Assembly (NCBI GenBank): GCA_016717285.1
Contig: JADKFU010000001.1
Location: 620,001 to 684,000 of the forward strand
Length of the DNA: 64,000 nt
Reading direction: 5' to 3'
Origin: Chitinophagaceae bacterium
GTDB taxonomy: Bacteria > Bacteroidota > Bacteroidia > Chitinophagales > UBA10324
Shown: positions 18,401-26,495 of the stretch, in pieces
Layout: each line of letters opens with the position of its first letter
Numbering within the stretch: the first letter of the stretch is position 1
Program-made: the position numbers and the translations under genes
The notes under the pieces: model-generated
The model's input: the letters and a program-made list of their open reading frames with translations, nothing else
Database searches by the model: none
Told to the model about the DNA's origin: nothing

Positions 18401-19916
18401 CTCGCTGACTTTTAGCGGAGGAACGGCCACCTACGACATGCAGAATTATATTCTGAAGATCAATAAGGTACCCTATATCGCTGTAGCAGATGCGCATATA
18501 TTTCCCGATAGCGGTAAAGTGGTGATTGAAGCTGAAGCAAGAATGCGGACACTCAACCGCGCGAAGATTGTGATGGACTCAGTGGATGAATACCATAAGT
18601 TCGACAGTGTATCAGCAAATATTTACGGGAGGAATAGCCTGAAGGCCTCCGGAATTTATTCATATGTGAATAAAACAGGTAAAGGTCAGAAAGTTAAAAT
18701 GGATGATATCGGCGTATTCACAGATTCAACAAAAGTAAATTATCATGTGTATGCAAAAGGAGTCGTGGATACAGCTCAGCGTTTTACTTTAATACCCAAA
18801 GTGTTTTACAAAGGAAAAGTAAACATCAAATCTAACGATGAACGCGTGCAGTTTGATGGGTTTGCAAAGCTGGATATCAGCAATCCAAAAGTAAAAGCTG
18901 AATGGTTTTCCATTGATGATTATATGAATAAGGATTCTGCATATGTAAAATATACAGACCCTGAAAATGAATCGCATAAGCCGATGACGGCGGGAATGGT
19001 ATTCGATGCGGATTCCTCAGATCTGTATACTTCCTTTTTTAATGCGAAGAAAAGTTCCAGGGATAAAAATTTGTTTGTGGCCAACGGCATTGTTTTTTAT
19101 GATGAGAAAGCAAAAGAATTCGTCGCCGGAGATCCCGATAAAATTCTGAATGAAGCAACCCGTGGAAATGTGCTGCGGTATAATGATGCAACAGGAAAGG
19201 TGAAAGCAGAAGGCAAAATGAACCTGGGGTTTAACTTCGGAATGGTGGATGTAATGAGTGCCGGGGAGATTACTACAGATGTAAATAAAAATAATCCCGT
19301 TTTTAATGTGGCACTCGGAATTCATTTCGATATTGATAAGGAACTGCTGGCGCTAATGACCAAATCAATTCTGCAAGGCAATTACGATGAGCCCGATGCA
19401 GATTACGGAACCGAGTCTTTTCAGAAGGCGTTGCCGGAATTTATAGATCCTAAAAAGGAAAAAGCATTTAATGATGCTTTTAATGCTTCCGGAAATATAG
19501 TTCGCAGTGATGCTTTACCATTTACCATATTCCTTTCGAATGTAGAATTGAAATGGGATAAAACGAGCAAGGCTTTCTACAATGTGAAACCATTCAGCAT
19601 TGCATTTATCGACGATAAATCTATGGCCCGCGTAGTATCAGGTTACATTGAGCTTGGTTTCAAACGCAGCGGTGACTATATGAATCTATACATACCTGCC
19701 GGGGATGAAGACTTTTGGTATTATTTTTATTACGCAGCCGGCAATATGCAGATTGTAGCCGGCGAGCAATCGTTTAATGAAGAGTTGGTAAAAATTAATC
19801 CTGATAAACGCAGGAGTGAGACAAAAGATGGTAAGAGTTATCAATACAATCCGGGCTCAGAGAACAAAAAAAATACATTTGTAAACCGGATGAAATTTTT
19901 AGCAGGAGAACAGTAA
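15474..19916 (+). CDS. Very large exported protein of unknown function (1480 residues)
   Basis: I do not recognise a characterised family. It has a clear signal peptide (residues 1-20, ending VFAQ) and no later membrane segment, sorting tail or lipobox, so a periplasmic or outer-membrane-associated location is likely. Residues 1-150 look helical. From about 160 to the end it is dominated by short beta strands with alternating hydrophobic residues and recurring 'G-x-L-x-A/S-x-x-x-D' turns, for example 'TLRGALVLQSSGLSGSGNVDW' split around Gly turns, which suggests a long beta-solenoid or OstA/AsmA-like stack. Embedded at about 449-515 is a helical stretch that reads like a winged helix ('EFTTEDLAKKLG', 'GILYKLVEDGFVDYDDQ'). 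The ATG at 15474 is the only plausible start. It precedes plsY by 83 bp. Confidence 0.8.
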   Translation: MQRIVFLISFFLLLITNVFAQTSNSFSNDPTVFLKEATQLLTDTKRDDCQQTARELQDTWPKFSRSQQSDIIELANIMKEKKMLVTPYFQKFFNAVVSFRQSSQSDDFFDSWKEVTIAVINGQRQGSFKKYEQYLDFSYALFSRHALYISEGRTWKLDTDAFELVMENDNPVLKVDDCTIIGITSKDSLRIEGTGGSYFPMESKWQGNKGRADWTRVGFGADEVYATFKNYTIDCRQSDYSADSARLFYEAYDKKNITGKFSDRLLSFTDPETTTYPRFESYRKDLLFDNIAPHVKLYGGITLQGAKLNANGTADQKAMIKIFRYDKLLGVVAKSVNFEINKEKEINASQAEVKLLLGKDSILHGGVTLRYNSEKRELYLFRGKNGIEKSAFYDYYHSLEISPDVIFWDMNEPTLYLRNISQSGESEVVLESFDYYSLGKMEKFQNIADYNIIEKLRTIVETTGQKEFTTEDLAKKLGPKYAAQTIKGILYKLVEDGFVDYDDQKELVTIKYKTFHYVDAKKNKTDYDNIRIDSKTDSVNAEIDMRSMDMDLRGVRDIALSDSNFVVVFPREKNVTVKQNRDMDFSGTMFAGRLDMSGDGFGFDYDDFKIELSTVDSVLINIPTGKTDEHGQPTLGPIKSIIEAVTGNLQIDAKNNRSGRARNKQYPILTTTAPSFVYYDHPRTLGGVYDRDKFYFQLNPFVFDSLNKFKTLSVGFDGKLVSGGIFPDMNDRIGIQQDLSLGFKTKKTDIALYGGKGGYTNQISLDNTGLRGKGTIKFLASISTSRDIIFYPDSLNAKSDSFTISSTVLNGIEYPNVDGRKDFIHWIPYNDSMVVKMDTVPFRIFDGKTTLRGALVLQSSGLSGSGNVDWNDATLSARDIDFGKNKMKADSADFTIKSLDPKKFALKTSDVSATIDFDKRMGVFKSNTDDISTLFPYNQYRTSINEFKWEMDKKKMTFAAPAGTVAEFTSIQPDQDSLTFSGGTATYDMQNYILKINKVPYIAVADAHIFPDSGKVVIEAEARMRTLNRAKIVMDSVDEYHKFDSVSANIYGRNSLKASGIYSYVNKTGKGQKVKMDDIGVFTDSTKVNYHVYAKGVVDTAQRFTLIPKVFYKGKVNIKSNDERVQFDGFAKLDISNPKVKAEWFSIDDYMNKDSAYVKYTDPENESHKPMTAGMVFDADSSDLYTSFFNAKKSSRDKNLFVANGIVFYDEKAKEFVAGDPDKILNEATRGNVLRYNDATGKVKAEGKMNLGFNFGMVDVMSAGEITTDVNKNNPVFNVALGIHFDIDKELLALMTKSILQGNYDEPDADYGTESFQKALPEFIDPKKEKAFNDAFNASGNIVRSDALPFTIFLSNVELKWDKTSKAFYNVKPFSIAFIDDKSMARVVSGYIELGFKRSGDYMNLYIPAGDEDFWYYFYYAAGNMQIVAGEQSFNEELVKINPDKRRSETKDGKSYQYNPGSENKKNTFVNRMKFLAGEQ

Positions 19917-19999
19917 GAACGTTCCATAAGTGATGCGTCAATTCAGGTTAGAAAATCCGCTCCCAATTTGGTTAGTGTTGAAAATCAAAAAATCAATAA

Positions 20000-20626
20000 T
20001 TGAACTACGAAATAATTGTTGCATTTATACTGGCTTATCTGATAGGAGCCATTCCTTTTTCAGTATGGACGGGAATGTTGTTTTATCATAAGGACGTAAG
20101 AAAGTATGGAAGTGGGAACGCAGGGGCTACCAATACATTTCGGGTATTGGGCACACAGGCTGGCATCATCGTTTTGTTTCTTGATATCGTAAAAGGATCG
20201 ATTGCTGTTTCGCTTGCTTATTATCTGGGAAACCTGCATTTTGAATCTGATAACTTTATTTATTACGAATTGGGATTGGGAATTACTGCCGCGATAGGAC
20301 ATATTTTTCCTGTCTACCTGAATTTTAAAGGCGGAAAAGGAGTGGCGACTTTATTTGGAGCTGGCCTTTCTGTTTTTCCCGTAGCCGCTTTGGTTTGTGT
20401 TGCAGTATTTCTGGTGGTGTTTTTAACAACGCGGTATGTTTCACTTGGGTCTATAATTGCGTCTGTTGTTTTTCCAATTGTTATTATTTTTTATAATCAA
20501 ATCACACAATGGCCGATAATTTTATTTTCAGTCTTTATTCCATGTATAATAATCTACACCCACAGAAAAAATATTCAACGGCTGCTGAAGGGAGAGGAGA
20601 GTAAAATTATTTTTGAAAAGAACTAA
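20000..20626 (+). CDS. plsY: Glycerol-3-phosphate acyltransferase PlsY
   Basis: Integral inner-membrane enzyme that acylates glycerol-3-phosphate from acyl-phosphate, the first step of phospholipid synthesis. It is 208 residues with a TTG start at 20000, giving 'MNYEIIVAFILAYLIGAIPF'; no ATG suits. The three cytoplasmic PlsY motifs are visible: 'GSGNAGATN' near 37-45, the glycine-rich 'FKGGKGVAT' near 109-117, and the C-terminal 'IIYTHRKNIQRLLKGEE'. At least five membrane segments are predicted. It is followed after 10 bp by a peptidase lipoprotein gene, so the two probably share a transcript. Confidence 0.95.
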   Translation: MNYEIIVAFILAYLIGAIPFSVWTGMLFYHKDVRKYGSGNAGATNTFRVLGTQAGIIVLFLDIVKGSIAVSLAYYLGNLHFESDNFIYYELGLGITAAIGHIFPVYLNFKGGKGVATLFGAGLSVFPVAALVCVAVFLVVFLTTRYVSLGSIIASVVFPIVIIFYNQITQWPIILFSVFIPCIIIYTHRKNIQRLLKGEESKIIFEKN

Positions 20627-20636
20627 ACTATTAATC

Positions 20637-21437
20637 ATGAAACATAAATTAAACATCGCATGGTTGGTGATGTCAGTACTGATTTTTTCCTGTCAGAAAG
20701 TGCCGGTAACGGGCAGGAAGCAAGTGCACGTAATTCCTGAATCAGAATTGATTTCGATGTCCATCACCCAGTATGGGGAAGCTTTGCAGCAAAGTAAGGT
20801 CATCAACGGAACTTCCGATGCTAACATGGTGAATGCAGTTGGCAAAAAAATAGCTGATGCTGCTGTTGAGTTGATGAAGCAAAACAATCAGTCGGACCGG
20901 CTGAAGGGTTATGCATGGGAATACCATTTACTGGACAGTAAAGAAGTGAATGCCTGGTGTTTGCCTGGTGGAAAAATTGCAGTTTATTCCGGTCTGCTTC
21001 CTGTATCCAAAACAGAAGCCGGACTGGCTGTAGTCATGGGACATGAAGTAGGTCATGCCATTGCACAACATGGAAATGAGCGAATGACCGAACAGTTAGC
21101 CATACAGGCAGGTGGCATCGGACTTGGCGCCTTTATCTCCCAGAAACCTGCAGAGACGCAACAAATCTACCAGGCAGCTTATGGATATGGTACGCAATAC
21201 GGAGCAGTGCTTCCTTTCTCCAGAATGCAAGAATCTGAGGCAGACAAGATTGGGTTGGTATTGATGGCTATCGCCGGTTATGATCCTAACGAAGCCGTGG
21301 GGTTGTGGGAACGAATGAAAGCATTGTCAGCAGGATCAGCAGTTCCTGAATTCATGAGCACGCATCCAAGCGATCAAACTCGTATTGATGCCATTAAGAA
21401 GTTTTTGCCGGAAGCGATGAAGTATTATAAAAAGTAA
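20637..21437 (+). CDS. M48 family metallopeptidase lipoprotein (LoiP/BepA-like)
   Basis: A zinc metallopeptidase of 266 residues attached to the envelope by a lipid. The ATG at 20637 is chosen because it begins the signal sequence that ends in the lipobox IFSC; the longer frame from 20613 is a TTG inside plsY. The mature protein starts 'CQKVPVTGRKQ', common to periplasmic M48 proteases. The zinc motif 'HEVGHAIAQH' (HExxH) is near residue 138, and the third ligand Glu is probably in 'ESEADKIGL'. It likely works in outer-membrane protein quality control, by family resemblance. Confidence 0.9.
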   Translation: MKHKLNIAWLVMSVLIFSCQKVPVTGRKQVHVIPESELISMSITQYGEALQQSKVINGTSDANMVNAVGKKIADAAVELMKQNNQSDRLKGYAWEYHLLDSKEVNAWCLPGGKIAVYSGLLPVSKTEAGLAVVMGHEVGHAIAQHGNERMTEQLAIQAGGIGLGAFISQKPAETQQIYQAAYGYGTQYGAVLPFSRMQESEADKIGLVLMAIAGYDPNEAVGLWERMKALSAGSAVPEFMSTHPSDQTRIDAIKKFLPEAMKYYKK

Positions 21438-21560
21438 TGGTTTGCCGGGGCATATTCACTGTGTAAGAAAGCAGCTGCCGGAAAATTTATTGATGCGCGA
21501 CTGATTATGGTTGCTTTTTATAAACGCTTACATAGTTGACTTCCACCTATAACTGAAAAG

Positions 21561-22463
21561 CTATTTGTATCTCGGATGAAATTGTAACAAGGTCTCCCTG
21601 AGATAATCACGGTCGAGGTGCGTATAAATTTCTGTAGTAGTGATTGATTCATGACCAAGCATTTCCTGTACAGCACGAAGGTCAGCACCACCTTCAACAA
21701 GGTGTGTGGCAAAAGAATGTCTGAAGGTATGCGGGCTGATAGATTTTTTCAGACCGATTTTTTCAGCCAGTGCTTTTATCATCACAAAAACATACACACG
21801 TGTCAGTTTTTTACCGTTGCGGTTTAAAAACAGAAAATCTTCGAAACCCTGTTTAATAGCGAGGTGACTGCGAACTCCATCACGGTAAAAGTTGATGTGT
21901 TTGATGGCTTCTTCTCCAATCGGAATCAAACGTTCTTTATTTCCTTTGCCAATTACTTTTATAAAGCCGACATCAAAATAAAGGTTGGAAATTTTAAGGT
22001 CTACCAACTCTGTTACGCGTAAGCCACATCCATACAATGCTTCGAGGATAGCTCTGTTGCGGATGCCATCTGCTCTGCTGTGATCAATAGCTGCAAGCAG
22101 TTGATTTATTTCTTCAAGGTGTAAAACATCAGGGAGCTTACGTTTTAATTTTGGGCCTTCAAGTAATAGCGTTGGATCATTTTTTATCAGGTCTTCCATC
22201 ATCATGTATTTGTAAAAAGCCCTGATACCGGAAAGTATACGTGCCTGTGATTGGTCACCCATTCCAAGTTCATTGATGAAGAAAATAAATTCATGCAACT
22301 GTTCAAGTACTACTTCTTCAGGTGGAACAGATAACTGTTTCAGCTCAAAGAAACGACGCAATAATCCTACGTCATGTATATAAGCTGCCACTGAATTGGC
22401 TGACAACGACCGTTCCAGTTGCAAATATGCTTTGAAGCCTTTTATTGTACTTTGCCAGTCCAT
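21561..22463 (-). CDS. xerD: Tyrosine recombinase XerD
   Basis: Site-specific recombinase that resolves chromosome dimers at dif. It is 300 residues, the standard length. The N-terminal SAM-like domain occupies about 1-105. The catalytic residues are all present: Arg149 in 'CGLRVTELV', Lys173, His245 and Arg248 in 'HTFRHSFATH', His271 in 'LGHESITTT' and the nucleophile Tyr280. There is no neighbouring integrase target or mobile-element cargo, so this is the housekeeping enzyme rather than a phage integrase. It is divergent from aroQ. Confidence 0.93.
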   Translation of the reverse strand: MDWQSTIKGFKAYLQLERSLSANSVAAYIHDVGLLRRFFELKQLSVPPEEVVLEQLHEFIFFINELGMGDQSQARILSGIRAFYKYMMMEDLIKNDPTLLLEGPKLKRKLPDVLHLEEINQLLAAIDHSRADGIRNRAILEALYGCGLRVTELVDLKISNLYFDVGFIKVIGKGNKERLIPIGEEAIKHINFYRDGVRSHLAIKQGFEDFLFLNRNGKKLTRVYVFVMIKALAEKIGLKKSISPHTFRHSFATHLVEGGADLRAVQEMLGHESITTTEIYTHLDRDYLRETLLQFHPRYK

Positions 22464-22614
22464 TAGTATTAGTTGTTACTAGTTACTTGTCAGTTACTTC
22501 AACGCTCATTTGTCATTTAGACATTAGACATTAGTCATTCCTATTTCCTGATTCTCCTGTTATCTTTACAAAATTCCAACATCCACACCAAACAAACCTA
22601 TAACCTTTTCCACA
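22464..22614. repeat. Intergenic 'ttagtcatt / agacattag' low-complexity repeats
   Basis: The spacer between xerD and aroQ contains a run of short imperfect direct repeats of 'cattagacattagtcatt' type (near 22488-22540). A TATCTTTA octamer at 22561-22568 may be the -7 box for aroQ. Confidence 0.45.
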
Positions 22615-23031
22615 ATGAAGATGCTGATCATTAACGGACCGAATCTGAATTTGCTGGGTACACGTGAACCTGAAATTTATGGAAGTCAGACATTTGAAAG
22701 TTATTTTTCTGACTTAAAGAAGAAATTTCCGGAACATACGTTGGCTTACTATCAAAGCAATATCGAGGGCGAGATTATCAATAAATTGCAGGAAGCTGGA
22801 TTTTCAACAGACGGAATCATTCTGAATGCCGGTGGCTATACACACACTTCTGTTGCAATCGCTGATGCAATTGCGGCCATTCATTCACCTGTAATCGAAG
22901 TGCACATTTCCAATCCATATGCAAGAGAGGAGTTTCGTCAAAAGTCGTTGATCGCCGGTAAGTGTAAAGGAGTTATTGCGGGATTCGGATTAAAGGGCTA
23001 TGAAATGGCTATAAAAAGTATTGTTGAATAA
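22615..23031 (+). CDS. aroQ: 3-dehydroquinate dehydratase, type II
   Basis: Dehydrates 3-dehydroquinate to 3-dehydroshikimate in the shikimate pathway. It is 138 residues, slightly short of the usual 145 but complete. Motifs are clear: 'INGPNLNLLGTREP', the catalytic Tyr22, Asn71, 'GGYTHTSVAI' with His77, and 'EVHISNPYAREEFR' with the catalytic His97 and Arg108. The start may be the ATG at 22615 or the one at 22621. The cytoplasmic dodecameric form is expected. It converges with a glycosyltransferase gene only 1 bp away. Confidence 0.96.
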   Translation: MKMLIINGPNLNLLGTREPEIYGSQTFESYFSDLKKKFPEHTLAYYQSNIEGEIINKLQEAGFSTDGIILNAGGYTHTSVAIADAIAAIHSPVIEVHISNPYAREEFRQKSLIAGKCKGVIAGFGLKGYEMAIKSIVE

Positions 23032-23032
23032 A

Positions 23033-24070
23033 TTATTCTGCGTTAGTTTCCAGAACAATTTCAGAGAATAGTTTTTTCCTTCTCACAAAATAATCCCAAA
23101 CAATCGAACCGTTGTAAACACCTTTCATTTTTGAGAATTGCAGGATGGAAGCGGTACTCTTTTTTTTAATCTGCTGCAAGTGTGTTATGAAATATAAGTG
23201 AGCTTTCTGCACAGCCAGAAAATCGCTGAAATGAAACGAAAGTAAAAAACGAATGGCTGCAAGCTGATCCATTAATATTCTTGCAAGTAGTATTCGTTTT
23301 CTTTTTTCCGGAAGATTCTTCGCAATCATCACTAAATTATTGCGGAAGTTCAGGTAAGTTTTAAACGGATTGCCATGTGGCAAACTGCCGCCTCCAAGAT
23401 GATAAATAACACTGTCCGGACAATACATTATTTTATAGCCGGCATTCTTCAACCTCCAGCAAAAATCAATCTCTTCCATGTGCGCGAAGAAATCACCATC
23501 GAGACCGTTCAACTGTTCAAATACTTTTTTCCTCACCAACATGCATGCGCCTGAAGCCCAGAATACTTCAGCGGTGTGCGCATACTGATTGTGATCTTTT
23601 TCAGTTGCATCAAAAACTCTTCCGCGGCAAAAGGTGTATCCGTATTTGTCAATCCATCCGCCCGCGGCTCCGGCATATTCAAAATGCTCAGGTTGAAGCC
23701 GGGCATGAATGCGTGGATGCACAGCTCCAATATGATGATCGCTGTCCATTATGGAAATTAGCGGAGGCAACCAGTTTTCAGTTACAGCAACATCCTGATT
23801 CACCATTACAATAAATTCCGAATCAATTTTCCGGATGGCCTGGTTGTATCCTTCTGCAAAGCCATAATTTTTTTCCAGGCGTATAATTTTAACCGATGGA
23901 TAATTTTTAAGGAGAAAGGAAACAGAGTCATCGGTGGAAGCATTGTCCGCTACCACAATATCTGAATCAGCACTTTGAAATTGGAGTAGTGAAGGAATAA
24001 ATTCCTCCAGGAATTTTCTTCCATTCCAACACAAGATCACTACCGCGGTCCTCGACCAATTATCACGCAT
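23033..24070 (-). CDS. Family 2 glycosyltransferase
   Basis: A 345-residue GT-A fold enzyme that transfers a sugar from a nucleotide donor, probably to a cell-surface polysaccharide or lipid. The N-terminal domain shows 'AVVILCWNGRKFLEEFIPSL', the 'VVADNASTDDS' donor-binding motif and 'VMVNQDVAV' (the DxD equivalent). 'FFAHMEEIDFCWRLKNAGY' is the acceptor-side ED motif. The pattern matches rhamnosyltransferase-like GT2 proteins. A basic, partly hydrophobic C-terminal tail may bind the membrane. No other polysaccharide genes adjoin it, so the substrate is unknown. Confidence 0.88.
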   Translation of the reverse strand: MRDNWSRTAVVILCWNGRKFLEEFIPSLLQFQSADSDIVVADNASTDDSVSFLLKNYPSVKIIRLEKNYGFAEGYNQAIRKIDSEFIVMVNQDVAVTENWLPPLISIMDSDHHIGAVHPRIHARLQPEHFEYAGAAGGWIDKYGYTFCRGRVFDATEKDHNQYAHTAEVFWASGACMLVRKKVFEQLNGLDGDFFAHMEEIDFCWRLKNAGYKIMYCPDSVIYHLGGGSLPHGNPFKTYLNFRNNLVMIAKNLPEKRKRILLARILMDQLAAIRFLLSFHFSDFLAVQKAHLYFITHLQQIKKKSTASILQFSKMKGVYNGSIVWDYFVRRKKLFSEIVLETNAE

Positions 24071-24235
24071 TCAAAATAAGTTGGCGCAAAGGTATTGGTT
24101 GTTGAAGAAAGTTGTAGCTGTAGCAAATGACCTAATGACTAAAAAGATGTGCCGGTGATTTGATGTGCCAAAGGTGCCTATGACTGATGACGAGCAGCTA
24201 ATAACTAACCATTAATGACCAGGACGCTATCGCTT

Positions 24236-25717
24236 TTACCGGTTATAATTATAATCCACCTGACTACCCCAGGTATCCCGGAAGCCTTCGATGTCAAAAT
24301 CCCTGTAGCCGTTGCCATCTTTAAAGGTATTGTAGACTTTAAATCTCCATCGCGGATCATACAATTCACCCAATGCCTCCGAATGAATAAGTTTATAATC
24401 ATTCGACACAAGGTCAGCATTGCAAAATACAAAGTGAATATTAGACTGGTTGCTCAACAACTTATAATACTGCCAGATCTCGTACGGATAAGCTCCTGGC
24501 TCTCTATCCGATCCTTCCATATGATTGGGAGCACCATATTGTAAAAACACCCTTCCTCTGTCTGTTTCAAAACCGTGGTAAATGGCAGTTTTATAATTGT
24601 ACTCCACTACAGCAACCAGGTTGCGGTAGACGCCCCATTCTTTTTCGGGATCATCTGCGTTTCTTTTCTTCCAGAAATTATAAAAAAACTGCTGCATCAG
24701 TGTGAGGTCATTCTTTTGAATGATGCTGGCAATATAATCGCGTTCATACATTTCCGCTGTCGGAGAAAGTGATTTCATATAATACACCAGCGAATCGGGA
24801 GCAATATGAATTACAAATGTTTTGCTTACATCGAGCAAGCCGATGTTGGTTAATTCGCCAGTAGAATTTTTATTGGAGCGCTGGAAAAAAACGCTTTGTT
24901 GTCCAAGCAATTCGTTCTTTTTGTTTTTTACCTGCAACTGCACAACATAGTTTCCCGAAGGCAGGTCAGTAATATCAAATTCAGAGAATACCACATTAAT
25001 GGCCGCTGCTTTCTGTTTTGAAAAACGAAACAAATCATTCGCTACCTGGTCTTTTTGGGAGTGTTTTACGGCATAGGTAATTATGACATCTTCGTTACCC
25101 ACCACCTTGTCGAGGTTGTAAATTTCATTGTAAAATGAAATTTTATTGATGGAGGTGGGATAATAATTAAATACATATGGCTTGATGTCATAGCCATTTT
25201 TCGAAAATACATTTTGGGTAACAGTTGGTGAATAGCTGTCAACAAGTTCTATGTTGGAGAAGTCGATTGAATCCCGCCTGAAATTCAGATTCAGCGCCTG
25301 AGCAAGATGAAGTGATTCTTCTTTCAGGTTGGCATCCTTTACTTCCATTTGCACGTCATATACACCGTCAGGCAGTGTTACCCTTCTCAAATCCAGCATG
25401 TTGAAAGTGATGTTCACGGTATCATTAATTTCCGGACTGCGCAACAGATACTTATCATAAGCTGCAACCTGATTGCTATCGCGCAGGTAGAGAAGTGTAA
25501 CTTCTACAGCACCTTCATATTTACCGTGGTTATTTTTTTTATACTGCAATGATTTACCGGGAATGGAAAGATAAGTTTCTGCATAAGGAGTATCTGTCTG
25601 CAGCGATAGGAATCCGCTGTTTTGCATGGAAGCGCGAAGGTGCTGAGCTATTGAAGGCTGCGTAAATACACATATAACCAACAGGCAAGAGATGAATGAA
25701 AGAGTAATCCGCTTCAT
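24236..25717 (-). CDS. GWxTD domain-containing exported protein
   Basis: A 493-residue protein with a signal peptide (to about residue 24, ending SIAQ). The C-terminal part contains the GWxTD-domain signatures 'FFYNFWKKRN', 'GFETDRGRVFLQYGAP' and 'PYEIWQYY'; here the diagnostic Trp is replaced by Phe. The N-terminal 300 residues are beta-rich. The domain is widespread in Bacteroidota and Acidobacteriota but has no established function. It is divergent from the WbqC-like gene, 81 bp away. Confidence 0.82.
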   Translation of the reverse strand: MKRITLSFISCLLVICVFTQPSIAQHLRASMQNSGFLSLQTDTPYAETYLSIPGKSLQYKKNNHGKYEGAVEVTLLYLRDSNQVAAYDKYLLRSPEINDTVNITFNMLDLRRVTLPDGVYDVQMEVKDANLKEESLHLAQALNLNFRRDSIDFSNIELVDSYSPTVTQNVFSKNGYDIKPYVFNYYPTSINKISFYNEIYNLDKVVGNEDVIITYAVKHSQKDQVANDLFRFSKQKAAAINVVFSEFDITDLPSGNYVVQLQVKNKKNELLGQQSVFFQRSNKNSTGELTNIGLLDVSKTFVIHIAPDSLVYYMKSLSPTAEMYERDYIASIIQKNDLTLMQQFFYNFWKKRNADDPEKEWGVYRNLVAVVEYNYKTAIYHGFETDRGRVFLQYGAPNHMEGSDREPGAYPYEIWQYYKLLSNQSNIHFVFCNADLVSNDYKLIHSEALGELYDPRWRFKVYNTFKDGNGYRDFDIEGFRDTWGSQVDYNYNR

Positions 25718-25798
25718 GGTTTAAATGGTTGAGTTACTAAAAATACATTTTTATCAGTTAAAGATTTGCTTTCTTCGACATTCTTATCACGTGCAAAG

Positions 25799-26416
25799 AT
25801 GAATTCCGGCAGGCAACCCACTACTTTTTTGATAGAGGCGAATTATTTGCCTCCCGTTGCATGGTTTGTTGAGCTGCATTCAAGTTCCATGGTTTCGATT
25901 GACATTCAACAACCCTTCAAAAAATCAACGCATCAGAACAGGTGTAAAATTCTGGGTGCGAACGGAACTCAATTGCTAACTGTGCCACTACAAGGAGGCA
26001 GGGGGGTGAAAAAAAATATCAGGGATGTTAAAATCAGTTATGAAGAAAGATGGCAACAAATTCACTGGAACAGTATCTGCTCAGCTTATAACAAGAGTTC
26101 GTACTTCCAGTTTTATGAGGATCAGTTCCGCCACTTTTATGAAAGGAAAACAGAGTTCCTGATTGATTTAAATGTGCATTTAATGCAAACATGCTTCAGG
26201 ATATTAGCCCTTGGTGTTGAAATTGAATTAGTATCTGACTCCAATCACATAAAGACCCTTTCTGAGAAGACGATCAAAATCAATGCGTCTGAAAAATTAC
26301 TTCCGTACTATCAGGTTTTTCAACATAAGCATGGTTTCGTTGCCGGATTAAGCATTATTGATTTGATTTTTAACAAGGGACCTGATGCAAAAAGCTATTT
26401 CGGAAATCAACAGTAA
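25799..26416 (+). CDS. WbqC-like family protein
   Basis: A 205-residue protein of the WbqC family, found with O-antigen and polysaccharide synthesis genes in other bacteria. The ATG at 25799 is preferred to 25766 because family members begin just before 'LIEANYLPPVAWF'. Visible family features are this motif, 'HQNRCKILGANGTQLLTVPL' and the central 'WQQIHWNSICSAYNKSSYF'. There is no signal peptide. The biochemical activity is not known. No polysaccharide cluster adjoins it here. Confidence 0.82.
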   Translation: MNSGRQPTTFLIEANYLPPVAWFVELHSSSMVSIDIQQPFKKSTHQNRCKILGANGTQLLTVPLQGGRGVKKNIRDVKISYEERWQQIHWNSICSAYNKSSYFQFYEDQFRHFYERKTEFLIDLNVHLMQTCFRILALGVEIELVSDSNHIKTLSEKTIKINASEKLLPYYQVFQHKHGFVAGLSIIDLIFNKGPDAKSYFGNQQ

Positions 26417-26480
26417 GGAATCCGTTCTTTTTATCATAGAAATACAATTTTCTAACAGTGCTGCCGCGAATAGATTTTTC

Positions 26481-26488
26481 TACCTTCG
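26481..26488 (+). promoter_or_regulatory. Putative promoter -7 box TACCTTCG
   Basis: The same octamer occurs before dnaG and groES. It ends 7 bp before the ATG of the secreted protein at 26496, implying a very short leader if it is used. Confidence 0.35.
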
Positions 26489-26495
26489 CCAACTC

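Noticed and set aside
21561..22463. Phage or integron integrase
   Set aside because: Length, order and lack of cargo or att sites fit the housekeeping XerD.
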